Assembly (NCBI GenBank): GCA_021443665.1
Contig: JABUTN010000004.1
Location: forward strand, 92,337-127,858
DNA from: Bacteroidales bacterium
GTDB taxonomy: Bacteria; Bacteroidota; Bacteroidia; Bacteroidales; UBA932
Direction of reading: 5' to 3'
Length of the DNA stretch: 35,522 nt
Shown here: positions 10,401 through 18,059 of the stretch, one piece after another
Position numbering within the stretch: the stretch's first letter is position 1
Layout of the letters: every line of letters begins with the position of its first letter
The notes under the pieces: model-generated
Database searches by the model: none
What the model was told of the DNA's origin: nothing
Seen by the model: the letters and a program-made list of their open reading frames with translations, nothing else
Position numbers and translations under genes: made by a program

Positions 10401-10638
10401 TATGATTCCCATGCTTATGGCCACCGGCAGCGGCGCAAACGCGAACAAGACCATCGCGGCCGCCACAATCGGAGGTATGATCTTCGGAACCCTGGCCCTG
10501 CTGTTCTTCGTGCCATCGATGTTCATCATCTTCCAGGGCCTTCAGGAGAAACTCAAACCGATTGAGTTCGAGACAAGCGAGGACTCAGTGATCCGTAATG
10601 AAGTGGAACGCCTTAAAGCATCAAAAGACAATGAATAA
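7465..10638 (+). CDS. RND multidrug efflux pump, inner-membrane subunit (AcrB/HAE1 type)
   Basis: A 1057-residue proton-driven transporter that captures substrates from the periplasm or outer leaflet. It has the usual twofold layout: TM1 near the N-terminus, a large periplasmic loop, TM2-6, a second TM7 and loop, then TM8-12. The proton-relay residues are present: Asp405 and Asp406 in GTVVDDTIVVVE (TM4), and Lys935 in GLISKTAILL (TM10, matching AcrB Lys940). The family motif VSFMGGTTGIFYRQF is also intact. Length and residues indicate a drug/hydrophobe (HAE1) pump rather than a heavy-metal (HME) pump. It lies between its adaptor and its channel, and its last codons overlap the channel's start in ATGAATAA. 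Confidence 0.96.
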   Translation: MNIKELATKPVFASVISIFIVLVGLICLLGLPVEKYPDIAPPTVQIATTYSGASADAIQKSVVMPIEEQVNGVDNMMYITSSSSNSGDVEILVYFEQGTDPDMAAVNVQNRVSQIQGILPAEVTKMGVVVSKRQPSMLRVFGVCSPNGTYDEEFLSNYAQINIKPEIQRIHGVGTVVCFSGSYAMCVWLDPSKMASHNLIPEDIAGLLADQNIEAPIGILGENSRQIFQTTMKYRGRHITEEEFENLVISTLPDGGELRLKDVATLELGLDKYAWKAGLDGAPGAGLAIYQIAGSNATDINNEIDALFEKMKSTLPNDVEIITLENGNDFLFASIDSVVETLVIAIILVVLVVLFFLQDIRATLIPSISIIVSLVGTFAFLQVAGFSINLLTLFSLVLVIGTVVDDTIVVVEAVQERFDHGYKDGKTATLDAVDGLINALFTTTLVFMMVFIPVSFMGGTTGIFYRQFGLTMAVAVGISLLCAISLAPALCAILMNPLDGTGFSGWLKRIYDKFYNWLLAKYAVVVKFFIQRVPIVAVIIILSLAALFWIMSTTKTGMVPEEDKGSIYISVSTPVGTSVKETFNIMSQIDAELAKIPEVDHRLVISGQSFIGGVGSNQGICFVRLKPWGEREGAGQDVNSVIMKIYLMTAHIKAAQIYCMAPPMIDGYGTGNGFEFHVQDRQGGQIADLYNVTVKYLEELNKRPEIGSAMTTYDISYPQYVVDVDAAKCKRQGILPSEVLSCLSGYYGGIYASNFSRFGKSYKVMVLGRPDLRMDEESLNNVYVRLKNGEMAPAIQFLTLTKVYEPMQLNRFNLFNSISVNGQPADGYSSGQAIKAIKEVAASTLPQGYSIDYAGLTREQEKNGSGNLGMVFAICILFIYLIMSALYESFMIPFAVVLSVPVGLFGAFVFIRMYGLQNDIYLQVGLIMLIGLISKTAILLTEYATQCRKAGMTLAQAAFFSAKMRLRPILMTVLTMIFGMIPMLMATGSGANANKTIAAATIGGMIFGTLALLFFVPSMFIIFQGLQEKLKPIEFETSEDSVIRNEVERLKASKDNE

Positions 10639-11959
10639 GAAACACATCATCATAATGCTCGCAGCAATCCTGCCCGTTGTGGCCTCCTGCGGCATCACCA
10701 AGAAATACCAGAGGGACGAGAACGTCCGCAGTGAAGGACTCTATTCCTTCCTTGAGGACAACAGTCAGTCGCTCGGAAGCCTGAAGGTTTCGGAAGTTTT
10801 CACCGACCCTCATCTGCTCGCCCTGATTGACACCCTGCTGCTCAACAACAGTGACATCCAGATTGCGGAGCTCGCTATGGAACAGGCCAAGGTCGGCTAC
10901 AGCATCGGCAAGGCCAACCTGGCTCCCACCCTGAGTTTTGACCCGAGCGTGGGATACAACACCTCGACAAACTTCAGCTACCAGGTTCCCGTAAGCCTCC
11001 AGTGGCAGCTGACCTTCTTCGGAAAGCTCAACACGATGCGCCAGGCTGGGGCTTCCTACAGGATGAGCCAGGACCAGCAACAGGCCGTCACCTCACAGAT
11101 GGTGGCAACAATGGCCGCAAACTACTACGAGCTCGTGAGCCTTGACGCCGCACTTGCCCTGGCAGACGAGGCCATCAGGCGTTGGGACGAACTTGTGAAG
11201 ACAATGACAAGCATGAAGGACGCCGGTCTCGGGAATGCCGTTTCCATCGAGCAGACCAAGGGGCAGCGTGCCGACATCGCCGCAACCCGTGAGGAAGTCA
11301 TCGGTAAAATCTACGCTATGGAAGCAAACATCTGCGCCCTGATGAGGACACCCCATCACCGTATCAAACGCGGCACTATGGCAGAACAGAACTTCCCCGA
11401 AATACTCAGCACCGGCGTAAGTATGGAAATTCTGGACCGCCGTCCCGACGTAAGGGTTTCAGAGCGCAATCTCGAGTACTACTACTATGGCCAGAACATC
11501 GCCCGCAGCAAGTTCTTCCCCACACTGACCCTCAGTGCGACGGGGCTCTTCAACGGACAGTTCATCGGTGACTTCATCGCAGGCCTGAGCCAGCCCATCT
11601 TTGCCGGCTACAAGGTTGCGGGCAACTACAAGATTGCCAAGGCCGACTACGAAAAGGCCAAAATCGAGTATGAGCAGTCGCTCATCAATGCCGGACGCGA
11701 GGTGTTCACCTACCTGGGAGCCTGCAACACCTGCCTCGCCAAGAAAGAGCATCGCGTGGTTCAGATCGAGTCCCTTCTCAAGGCCGTGAAATACTCACGT
11801 TCCCTGATGATGAACGGCAGCGCCACCTATCTTGAAGTGCTCTATGCCAACCAGGACCTTTTGGGCGCCCAGAACAGCGTCATCAGCGACTGGCTCGAGT
11901 TCTCACAGAATCTCGTCTCCCTTTATCTTGCTCTCGGCGGCGGCGCGGAAATACGATAA
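10631..11959 (+). CDS. Outer-membrane efflux channel, NodT/OprM-type lipoprotein
   Basis: A 442-residue TolC-family protein completing the tripartite pump. The signal peptide ends in a clear VASC lipobox (Cys19 or nearby). The body holds two outer-membrane-efflux repeats, the first with FTDPHLLALIDTLLLNNSDIQIAE and the second around RRPDVRVSERNLEYYYYGQNIARSKFFPTLTLSATGLF. The latter is the hallmark stretch of NodT-type channels. It is slightly shorter than the usual 450-480 residues. I chose the ATG at 10631, which overlaps the pump's last codons and starts a normal signal peptide. A start eleven codons earlier would add residues with no signal character. It is the last gene of the operon, 19 bases before a strong terminator. 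Confidence 0.93.
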   Translation: MNKKHIIIMLAAILPVVASCGITKKYQRDENVRSEGLYSFLEDNSQSLGSLKVSEVFTDPHLLALIDTLLLNNSDIQIAELAMEQAKVGYSIGKANLAPTLSFDPSVGYNTSTNFSYQVPVSLQWQLTFFGKLNTMRQAGASYRMSQDQQQAVTSQMVATMAANYYELVSLDAALALADEAIRRWDELVKTMTSMKDAGLGNAVSIEQTKGQRADIAATREEVIGKIYAMEANICALMRTPHHRIKRGTMAEQNFPEILSTGVSMEILDRRPDVRVSERNLEYYYYGQNIARSKFFPTLTLSATGLFNGQFIGDFIAGLSQPIFAGYKVAGNYKIAKADYEKAKIEYEQSLINAGREVFTYLGACNTCLAKKEHRVVQIESLLKAVKYSRSLMMNGSATYLEVLYANQDLLGAQNSVISDWLEFSQNLVSLYLALGGGAEIR

Positions 11960-11978
11960 GCCGCAGCCGAGCAAGGAC

Positions 11979-12014
11979 AAAAAAACTCCCCGGACGAATC
12001 CGAGGAGTTTTTTT
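11979..12014. terminator. Bidirectional intrinsic terminator between efflux operon and rpmH
   Basis: A near-perfect inverted repeat: seven A then CTCC at 11979-11989 pairs with GGAG then seven T at 12004-12014. An inner CGGA/TCCG stem closes a CGAA loop, with one C-A mismatch between the two stem parts. Read either way the stem is followed by a run of seven T, so it can end both the plus-strand efflux operon and the minus-strand rpmH transcript, whose stop codon is 17 bases away. Confidence 0.9.
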
Positions 12015-12031
12015 CATGGAAGAAGCGGCTC

Positions 12032-12184
12032 TTAGAACCTGTCCTCTGAAGAAACGGTGAGTTTCTTACGGCCATGACGACGGCGGGCTGCAAGTACGCG
12101 GCGGCCGTTAGGGGTGCTCATACGCTCGCGGAAACCGTGTTTGTTGCGACGTTTGCGCTGTGAGGGCTGAAATGTACGTTTCAT
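12032..12184 (-). CDS. rpmH: 50S ribosomal protein L34
   Basis: A 50-residue, very basic protein of the large ribosomal subunit. It begins [20 protein letters not shown] and continues with [22 protein letters not shown], which is the universal L34 signature. It ends TVSSEDRF, slightly longer than the 44-46 residues of many bacteria but normal for the Bacteroidetes. It has its own promoter with a full TTTG/TATCTTTG match and a terminator directly downstream, so it is monocistronic. The usual neighbours in many bacteria (rnpA, yidC, dnaA) are absent, which fits the scattered rpmH locus in Bacteroidetes. Confidence 0.97.
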   Translation of the reverse strand: MKRTFQPSQRKRRNKHGFRERMSTPNGRRVLAARRRHGRKKLTVSSEDRF

Positions 12185-12222
12185 ATCTTTTTATTTTTTA
12201 TTATTTGCTGAAAAACGGACTG

Positions 12223-12253
12223 CAAAGATAACGCTTTTGCTCAAATCTGCAAA
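12223..12253 (-). promoter_or_regulatory. Promoter of rpmH
   Basis: Minus-strand TTTG (12253-12250), 19-base spacer, then TATCTTTG (12230-12223), a full Bacteroidetes promoter match. The predicted start leaves a leader of about 35 bases that is very A/T-rich. The -33 element begins directly after the rsmG stop codon at 12254. Confidence 0.75.
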
Positions 12254-12877
12254 TTATCTTCTTACAAAAACCACTTTTTTATCCACAAACTCTTCTTCCT
12301 CAAACCATTGGCCTACCGGCTCCACCAGGAAACGACCCCTGTCCATCCTCATTTTCGCGGCGGCGCAGCAGATTTCCTCCTCCAGGTCCCCACCCTTGAG
12401 ACAGAGCAGACCGTCGCGGCTGCGTCCCTTTATCCAGGGCAGCAAATCTCCCAGGGAGGCCACGGCCCGCGATACCACAAGGTCATAAGTGCCTGTCAGG
12501 CTCTCGGCCCTGCCCCATACGGCCTCCACGTTCTCCAGCCCCAAAGACGAGGCCACGGCCTCCACCACTCGAATTTTCTTCGCAATGGAATCACAGAGGG
12601 TAAACTTCACATCGGGCAGCATAATGGCAAGAGGGATGCCGGGGAAACCTCCCCCGCAGCCCAGATCCAGCACAGTGGAAGGGGCAAGGGAGTGCGAACG
12701 CATGAAGGGGATCAGGGCGAGCGAATGCAGCACGTGCCTCAGATAGAGAGAATCTATATCCTTGCGTGACACCACATTTATCTTCTGATTCCAGTCCCTA
12801 TAGAGAGGCTCCAGCGCCCTGAAGCGTTCAATCTGCAGGGACGACAGGTCGGGAAAATATTTCAGCAGCTGCTCCAT
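12254..12877 (-). CDS. rsmG: 16S rRNA (guanine527-N7) methyltransferase RsmG
   Basis: A 207-residue SAM-dependent methyltransferase that modifies G527 of 16S rRNA (E. coli numbering), next to the decoding site. The SAM-binding motif is VLDLGCGGGFPGIPLAI (about residues 67-83), preceded by the family's WNQKINVVSRKD and RHVLHSL stretches. A later VVSRAVASLGDLLPW matches the conserved 'SRA' region. The length is typical. I chose the ATG at 12877, which forms a TGATG overlap with the sigma-factor gene upstream, rather than the GTG one codon earlier. It is the last gene of the seven-gene minus-strand run. In many other bacteria this gene sits near mnmG/parAB, so the context here is lineage-specific. 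Confidence 0.95.
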   Translation of the reverse strand: MEQLLKYFPDLSSLQIERFRALEPLYRDWNQKINVVSRKDIDSLYLRHVLHSLALIPFMRSHSLAPSTVLDLGCGGGFPGIPLAIMLPDVKFTLCDSIAKKIRVVEAVASSLGLENVEAVWGRAESLTGTYDLVVSRAVASLGDLLPWIKGRSRDGLLCLKGGDLEEEICCAAAKMRMDRGRFLVEPVGQWFEEEEFVDKKVVFVRR

Positions 12878-13389
12878 CACTTCATCCTCTCTATTATCAA
12901 GGCCTTTGCCCTGGCAATTCTGGTGCGCACGGTATTGAGCGGCAGACCCGTAGCCTCAGCAATCTCCTGATAGGGATAGCACTGGATGATACGCATCTCG
13001 GCCACGGTGCGGTAATTTTCCGGAAGTTCGCGCACCACCCTGTACAACTGCGCGTAGGTCTGTTCCTGTATCAGGCTCTCCTCAGGCGAGTCCACCTTTT
13101 CCATAGCGTCCTCATCCACCAGGGTTTCCTGAAGCTGGTCCACCTTGAAGCTTGCAAAGGAAGCGATGCGGCGGAAATGGTCCAGGGTGGCATGGCGTGC
13201 GATTGAGAACAGCCAGGTATTGAAGGAATAGCGCGGGTCATAGGAATCTATCGCCAGATAGGCCCTCTGCAGGCTTTCCTGGCAAATATCCTCGGCATCC
13301 TGTGAGGAAATCCCGAACTGGGTGACGAGATATCCTATCAGGGGCGCACGGTAGCGCGTGATCAGTTCGTTGAGTTCTTTGGTATCCAT
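12877..13389 (-). CDS. ECF-type RNA polymerase sigma factor
   Basis: A 170-residue sigma-70 family protein with only regions 2 and 4. Region 2 spans about residues 12-80 (QDAEDICQESLQRAYLAID, then FNTWLFSIARHATLDHFRR). A short acidic linker follows, then region 4 at about 118-168 with a helix-turn-helix (YPYQEIAEATGLPLNTVRTR). It redirects RNA polymerase to an alternative promoter set. No FecR-like or zinc-binding anti-sigma gene lies beside it. The gene is instead wedged between polA (3 bases upstream) and rsmG (1-base overlap), so its level probably follows that run, and any activity control must come from elsewhere. Its target genes cannot be read from this window. Confidence 0.92.
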   Translation of the reverse strand: MDTKELNELITRYRAPLIGYLVTQFGISSQDAEDICQESLQRAYLAIDSYDPRYSFNTWLFSIARHATLDHFRRIASFASFKVDQLQETLVDEDAMEKVDSPEESLIQEQTYAQLYRVVRELPENYRTVAEMRIIQCYPYQEIAEATGLPLNTVRTRIARAKALIIERMK

Positions 13390-13392
13390 AGG

Positions 13393-16008
13393 CTAATGGG
13401 CATCCAGCCAGTTTGAGCCGCAATCCACCTCCACCGTAAGCGGCACAGGCAGTGACACGACATTTTCCATTTCCCTCTTCACAAGGGCGACAAGAACCTC
13501 CAACTCCTCCTCAGGCACATCGAACACAAGTTCATCGTGCACCTGCAGTATCATCCGGGACTTGAGTCCTCCGCTTCGCAGCGCCTTATCGACCCTCACC
13601 ATCGCAATCTTGATGATGTCGGCCGCCGAACCCTGAATAGGGGCGTTTATGGCATTCCTCTCGGCCACGCTCCGCACCGTCTTGTTGGAAGAGTTTATCA
13701 TAGGCAGATAGCGGCGGCGGTGGAACATCGTCTCCACCCAGCCATCCTTCCGCGCCTGCTCGAGAACTCCGTCTATATATTTTTTGATCAGGGGATAGTG
13801 TTCGAAGTACTGGTCTATCAGCCACTTGGCCTCCTTCATCGGGATGCGCAGCCTCTGGGAAAGGCCGAAAGCCGAGATTCCGTATATGATTCCGAAGTTA
13901 GCGGTCTTGGCCGTGCTTCTCTGCTCCTTGCTCACCTCCTCCGGCTTCAGCTTGTATATTTTGGCGGCCGTGGAACGGTGTACGTCCTCCCCGGCCCTGA
14001 AAGCGGCAATCATATCGGGGTCGGAACACATTGAAGCCATCAGGCGCAGTTCAATCTGGGAATAATCCGCGCTCACAATCACCCTGCCCTCCCCTGAAGG
14101 CACAAAGGCCCTGCGTATCTCGCGGCCCAGTTCCGTGCGTATGGGGATATTCTGCAGATTGGGTTTCGAACTGCTAAGCCTGCCCGTAGCGGTCAAGGCC
14201 TGGTGGAAAGTGGTGTGTATGCGTCCGTCCTTGGGGTCTATCAATCCCGGCAGAGGTTCAATATAGGTCGAAAGCATCTTTTTGAGGGCACGGAAAGAAA
14301 GTATCTTGTCCACTATCGGATGCAGGGACGCCACGGAAAGGAGCGTCTCCTCGTCCGTTGGAAACTGTCCCCTCGGGTTTCTTTTGATTTTCGGGTCAAG
14401 CGCAAGTTTGCCGAAAAGCAGTTCCCCGACCTGCTTGGGCGAAGAAATGTTCAGTCCCGGCTCGCCGCCCATCTCCCTGACCCGGTCCTCGATTTCCATC
14501 ATTCGCTCGTTAAGCTGGCGGCCGTAGTCCGCAAGCATAGCCGTATCCACACGGAAGCCTTCCGCCTCCATTGCCGAAAGCACGCGGATCAGGGGCTCTT
14601 CCATCTCGCGGTAGAGTTTCTCCGTATCACTGTTCCACTCCTTCATTATCGCCTCCCTCAGGGGCTCGAACAGTTCGACCACCCCGAAACTGCAGCTCTG
14701 CTCATCACGATGCAGATAGCCCGGAGCGATGAAATCCACCTTGTGCGAAGTCTCCGGGTTGAGCAGATAGTGCATCAGTTCCAGATCCCAAAGCATACCC
14801 GCTATGCCGATGCCGGCCTTACGCAGCACAGCCATCGATGCCTTGATGTCCACGCCGACCTTGGCTACACCTTCGTCCTCAAGCCACTCGCGGGCCTTCT
14901 CCATCTCCACCGAAGGGCAGACGTTCTCAAGCGACGCAATGGAAATCCGGCCGTCTTCCGCAAGGCTGAACGCGGCAATCCCCCTTTCGCGGCTGAGTTT
15001 CAGTATGGTGGGGAAATCTGTCTCCACGGCTGAAGAGGCGGGGGCAGCATCCGCATTGGCGGCGGCCTGAGGCTCCTGTGAGAACAGGTCCGGCTCTCCG
15101 CTGATGAAATCCAGGGCGGGGGCAAGCGTCCCCTCCAGCTTGGGCACAAGGGCCTTTAGAGAGGGCATCTGGTATTCGGAAATGATTTCCATTGTCCGGG
15201 GAGTGCTTTCGTTCCGCCAGCGGAGCGAGTCAAGGCTCACTTCGTCCAGGGGCACATCCGTCTTGATGGTCACGAGCCACTTGCTCATATCGAGATGGTC
15301 CTCAGCCTCGCGGAACGCCTCCGCCTGACGGGGCGGCAGATCGGAGATGTTTGCACGCACATTCTCCAGGGAACCGTATTTGGCCACCAGTTTGGCCGCA
15401 CCGATCTCACCCACTCCCTTTACGCCGAGCACATTGTCGGCGGTGTCACCCCAGATGGCGAGCAAATCCACAATCTGGGAAGGCTTTGAAATGCCGTATT
15501 TGGCGCACAACTGCGCGGGACCGAGAATTTCCGGCTCGTCTCCGCCCTTCCCGGGCCGGTACTGGCTCACATATTCGCTCACCAGCTGCCCGAAATCCTT
15601 GTCGGGGGTCACCATCCACACGTGGCAGTCCGGGCCGCCGAAACGGGTTGCCAGGGTGCCTATAACATCGTCCGCCTCAAAGCCTTCGCGGCTCACCACG
15701 GCAATGTGCATACTCTGCATAAGTTCAATCAAGGGATCCAGGGACGCCCTCACCACCTCCGGTGTCGCATCCCTGGTCGCCTTGTATTCGGGATAGGCCT
15801 GATGGCGGAATGTGGGGGCGTGAAGGTCGAAGGAAACCACGAGATGCGTGGGTTTGTCCCTTTTCACCAGCTCCAGCAGATATTTGGTAAAGCCGAAGAG
15901 TATGGATGTGTCCACCCCCCTGGTGTTTATCATAGGGCGGCGCAGGAATGCGTAATACATCCTGAACATCAGCGCGTGACCGTCAATCAGATAGAGGCGC
16001 TTATCCAT
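13393..16008 (-). CDS. polA: DNA polymerase I with degenerate 3'-5' exonuclease domain
   Basis: An 871-residue polymerase for Okazaki-fragment maturation and repair. The 5' nuclease (residues 1-290) keeps its acidic centres: LIDG at 7-10, SFD at 59-61, EADD at 111-114, TPDKD at 134-138 and GDTADN at 187-192. The polymerase domain keeps motif A (DYSQIELR at 648), motif B (Arg697, Lys701, Tyr709) and motif C (HDE at 824-826). The middle domain (about 330-450) is short and lacks the E. coli D355/E357 pair (AAFSLAED here), D424 (the KYD position reads KAS) and the Y497/D501 region. Proofreading is therefore probably absent, as in Taq or Bst enzymes. The ATG at 16008 gives the family start MDKRLYLIDG. 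It overlaps the YitT gene's stop by one base. Confidence 0.96.
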   Translation of the reverse strand: MDKRLYLIDGHALMFRMYYAFLRRPMINTRGVDTSILFGFTKYLLELVKRDKPTHLVVSFDLHAPTFRHQAYPEYKATRDATPEVVRASLDPLIELMQSMHIAVVSREGFEADDVIGTLATRFGGPDCHVWMVTPDKDFGQLVSEYVSQYRPGKGGDEPEILGPAQLCAKYGISKPSQIVDLLAIWGDTADNVLGVKGVGEIGAAKLVAKYGSLENVRANISDLPPRQAEAFREAEDHLDMSKWLVTIKTDVPLDEVSLDSLRWRNESTPRTMEIISEYQMPSLKALVPKLEGTLAPALDFISGEPDLFSQEPQAAANADAAPASSAVETDFPTILKLSRERGIAAFSLAEDGRISIASLENVCPSVEMEKAREWLEDEGVAKVGVDIKASMAVLRKAGIGIAGMLWDLELMHYLLNPETSHKVDFIAPGYLHRDEQSCSFGVVELFEPLREAIMKEWNSDTEKLYREMEEPLIRVLSAMEAEGFRVDTAMLADYGRQLNERMMEIEDRVREMGGEPGLNISSPKQVGELLFGKLALDPKIKRNPRGQFPTDEETLLSVASLHPIVDKILSFRALKKMLSTYIEPLPGLIDPKDGRIHTTFHQALTATGRLSSSKPNLQNIPIRTELGREIRRAFVPSGEGRVIVSADYSQIELRLMASMCSDPDMIAAFRAGEDVHRSTAAKIYKLKPEEVSKEQRSTAKTANFGIIYGISAFGLSQRLRIPMKEAKWLIDQYFEHYPLIKKYIDGVLEQARKDGWVETMFHRRRYLPMINSSNKTVRSVAERNAINAPIQGSAADIIKIAMVRVDKALRSGGLKSRMILQVHDELVFDVPEEELEVLVALVKREMENVVSLPVPLTVEVDCGSNWLDAH

Positions 16009-16958
16009 TATTTTCCGAAAACTTTTTTCTTGCGGGATTTCCTGTTCCACTGGCCATATACCTCGTGGACATCACCGGCTGTGATGAAACAGGTGATTTT
16101 CTGCTGTTCCAGCCAGTTTATGAGGTCATCGTACTCCTCAATGGTAAGGATGGAAACCACCTCCGTTCTCGGCTCGCCCGTCGCCCCGCCCCTGAGTTCG
16201 TAGAGAGAGGCTCCGCGGTGCAGCTCCTGAGTGATATGGTCGGTAATCTTCCGGTATTCGGGAGAAATGATGCAGATGCGTTTCCTGGTGTTCAGAGTGG
16301 AGTAGAAATAGTTCAGCACAAGGCCGTTGACCCAGGTGCCCATCAGACCTATAATCACGAGGTACAGGCTGCTGTCGGGCTGGAAAAACGCCGTGCAGCA
16401 GATGATGGCGCCGGACACTGTCACTGAAAGGCCTATGTCGATGTGGGCAAACTTGTTCACAATCTTGGCAAGTATGTCAAGTCCGCCCGTGGAGGCGTTG
16501 ATGCGGAAGAGCACCGCCTGTGAAAGGCTCAGCACCACCACAAAGGAGGCGAGGTAGAACCAGTAGTCCACGTGTCCATCCGTAAAGGGGAAAAGTGCAG
16601 TGGGGTCTATGTTGTATTTTGCATCTATCTTCTCGAAAAGCAGCAGCCAGGGCGAGAGCACAAGGGCCGTATATACCGTCTTGGTGCCGAACTCCTTGCC
16701 TATGAGCAGATATGCCAGAATCAGCAGAAAGCCGTTGATGGTAAAGGTGATGTAGGAAACGGGTATGCCGGTCAGACGGTGGATCACGATGGAGAGACCG
16801 GAGACGGAACCCACAATCAGGCCGCTCGGAATGAGGAAATAATGCACGGCGACAGCCGCCACACCCATCGTCAGGGTCATTATCAGAAACTCCTTAAGGA
16901 ATTTTCCGCTGCGGAAATAGTTTCTTGTTCGGTCCGAAATGTTTATTACACTTTTCAT
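16008..16958 (-). CDS. YitT family membrane protein (DUF2179 C-terminus)
   Basis: A 316-residue protein with about six transmembrane helices in residues 20-225, including the family-typical FLIPSGLIVGSVSGLSIVIHRLTGIP and FRINASTGGLDILAKI. A soluble C-terminal DUF2179 domain follows (about 228-300), where the family's ISPEYRKITDHI.ELHRGAS pattern and the TEVVSILT strand are visible. The tail after this is very basic (NRKSRKKKVFGK). The transport or regulatory role of the family is not established, and I do not assign a substrate. It lies between the metal transporter (12 bases upstream) and polA (1-base overlap), so it is part of the same transcript. Confidence 0.87.
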   Translation of the reverse strand: MKSVINISDRTRNYFRSGKFLKEFLIMTLTMGVAAVAVHYFLIPSGLIVGSVSGLSIVIHRLTGIPVSYITFTINGFLLILAYLLIGKEFGTKTVYTALVLSPWLLLFEKIDAKYNIDPTALFPFTDGHVDYWFYLASFVVVLSLSQAVLFRINASTGGLDILAKIVNKFAHIDIGLSVTVSGAIICCTAFFQPDSSLYLVIIGLMGTWVNGLVLNYFYSTLNTRKRICIISPEYRKITDHITQELHRGASLYELRGGATGEPRTEVVSILTIEEYDDLINWLEQQKITCFITAGDVHEVYGQWNRKSRKKKVFGK

Positions 16959-16970
16959 AAATCAGATATG

Positions 16971-18059
16971 TTAAAGGCCGAATAGCCGGAAGACGGCTCC
17001 AAAGGCCAGTGCAAATACAAAATTCAGTAACTTGGCTCCCACAAAAGCCCTCTTGTCGTGGGCCAGAAGAGGCAGGGCGCTGTGTCCGTCCTGGGAGATG
17101 GAACCGGCCAGCAGCACGGAAAAAGGCACGGCCCCCGAAAGATAGAGCATCACGAAAATCATATGCGGCCCGGACTCGGGAATCAGTCCCACCAGGGCCG
17201 CGAGCAGCAGCACCAGCCAGACATTGCCGTTTATCCAGGACTGGATGTCCACCGTGTCAAGCAGGAGTTCGATGGCAATCAGAGCGCCCAGAGTCCAGAG
17301 GAAAATCTTGAGGCAGTGTCTGAGCACCACGTGTCCCCAGAGATGTTCCGCCACAAAGTGGTCAGGGGCGATATAGGTCTTCAGCACCACAAACACGCTC
17401 AGAACGCAGAAGAGCAGGTTTATCCATTTCTCGTCGAATATATTGATGCCGTGGGCGTGAACCCCATCCGCCGCCTCGTGGGCGTGTTCGTGCTCAAGAA
17501 GTCCGAAGGCCAGGGCGGTGATGTAGCACACCATAAGCGCCACGAGCACCACCTTCTGCCAGCAGCAGCGGTCAAGATGCCAGCTCCGGCGGGAGAAAAT
17601 GGAGGGAAGGGGCCCCTCGTGTTCGTGGTGCTCCTCGTGGAGTTCAAAGCCCAGTTCGCATCCGGGAAGCATTTTCCGCGGCTTATAGACCAGATCCACA
17701 AAGAGTCCGCAAAGCACTCCGATTGCGCATATAAGCAGGAACAGCCCTACCGCCCTGCCCGGCATAGTGGAAAGCATCACGAAGGACTCGTCGCCCGAGG
17801 AACTGACAAGGGCCGCCACCAGTGCACCGAAACTGAGCACGCCATGGGAATAGAGCGACACCGCCGCAAAACCTCCGGCGCAGCCCGGTATCAGGCCGAG
17901 CAGGGCGCCCAGCAGGACCTGGCGGGGACGGGAAAGGCGGAGATAGTCGAAGCGATGGCCGTTTGAGCTGACATTGATCATCTCGATGGTCATCATCATG
18001 ATCATCACCATCCCGGTAATCAGTACCGCATTGCGAAGGGAATCAACGAGCAGATGCAT
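16971..18059 (-). CDS. ArsP_2-type putative manganese/heavy-metal transporter
   Basis: A 362-residue membrane protein with about ten helices in two related halves. The first half carries LGLIPGCAGGFAAVSLYSHG and the second LVGLIPESGPHMIFVMLYLSG, which look like an inverted or tandem internal repeat at the transport site. Two histidine-rich loops lie between: a HEEHHEHEG segment and a HEHAHEAADGVHAHG segment, likely metal-binding. This matches the family annotated as 'putative manganese transporter' or 10-TM heavy-metal exporter (PF11449). Direction and metal are not established by sequence. I chose the ATG at 18059 (MHLLVDSLRNAVLITG), which overlaps the meaB end by 17 bases. A longer frame adds 31 residues with no membrane character. 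Confidence 0.8.
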   Translation of the reverse strand: MHLLVDSLRNAVLITGMVMIMMMTIEMINVSSNGHRFDYLRLSRPRQVLLGALLGLIPGCAGGFAAVSLYSHGVLSFGALVAALVSSSGDESFVMLSTMPGRAVGLFLLICAIGVLCGLFVDLVYKPRKMLPGCELGFELHEEHHEHEGPLPSIFSRRSWHLDRCCWQKVVLVALMVCYITALAFGLLEHEHAHEAADGVHAHGINIFDEKWINLLFCVLSVFVVLKTYIAPDHFVAEHLWGHVVLRHCLKIFLWTLGALIAIELLLDTVDIQSWINGNVWLVLLLAALVGLIPESGPHMIFVMLYLSGAVPFSVLLAGSISQDGHSALPLLAHDKRAFVGAKLLNFVFALAFGAVFRLFGL

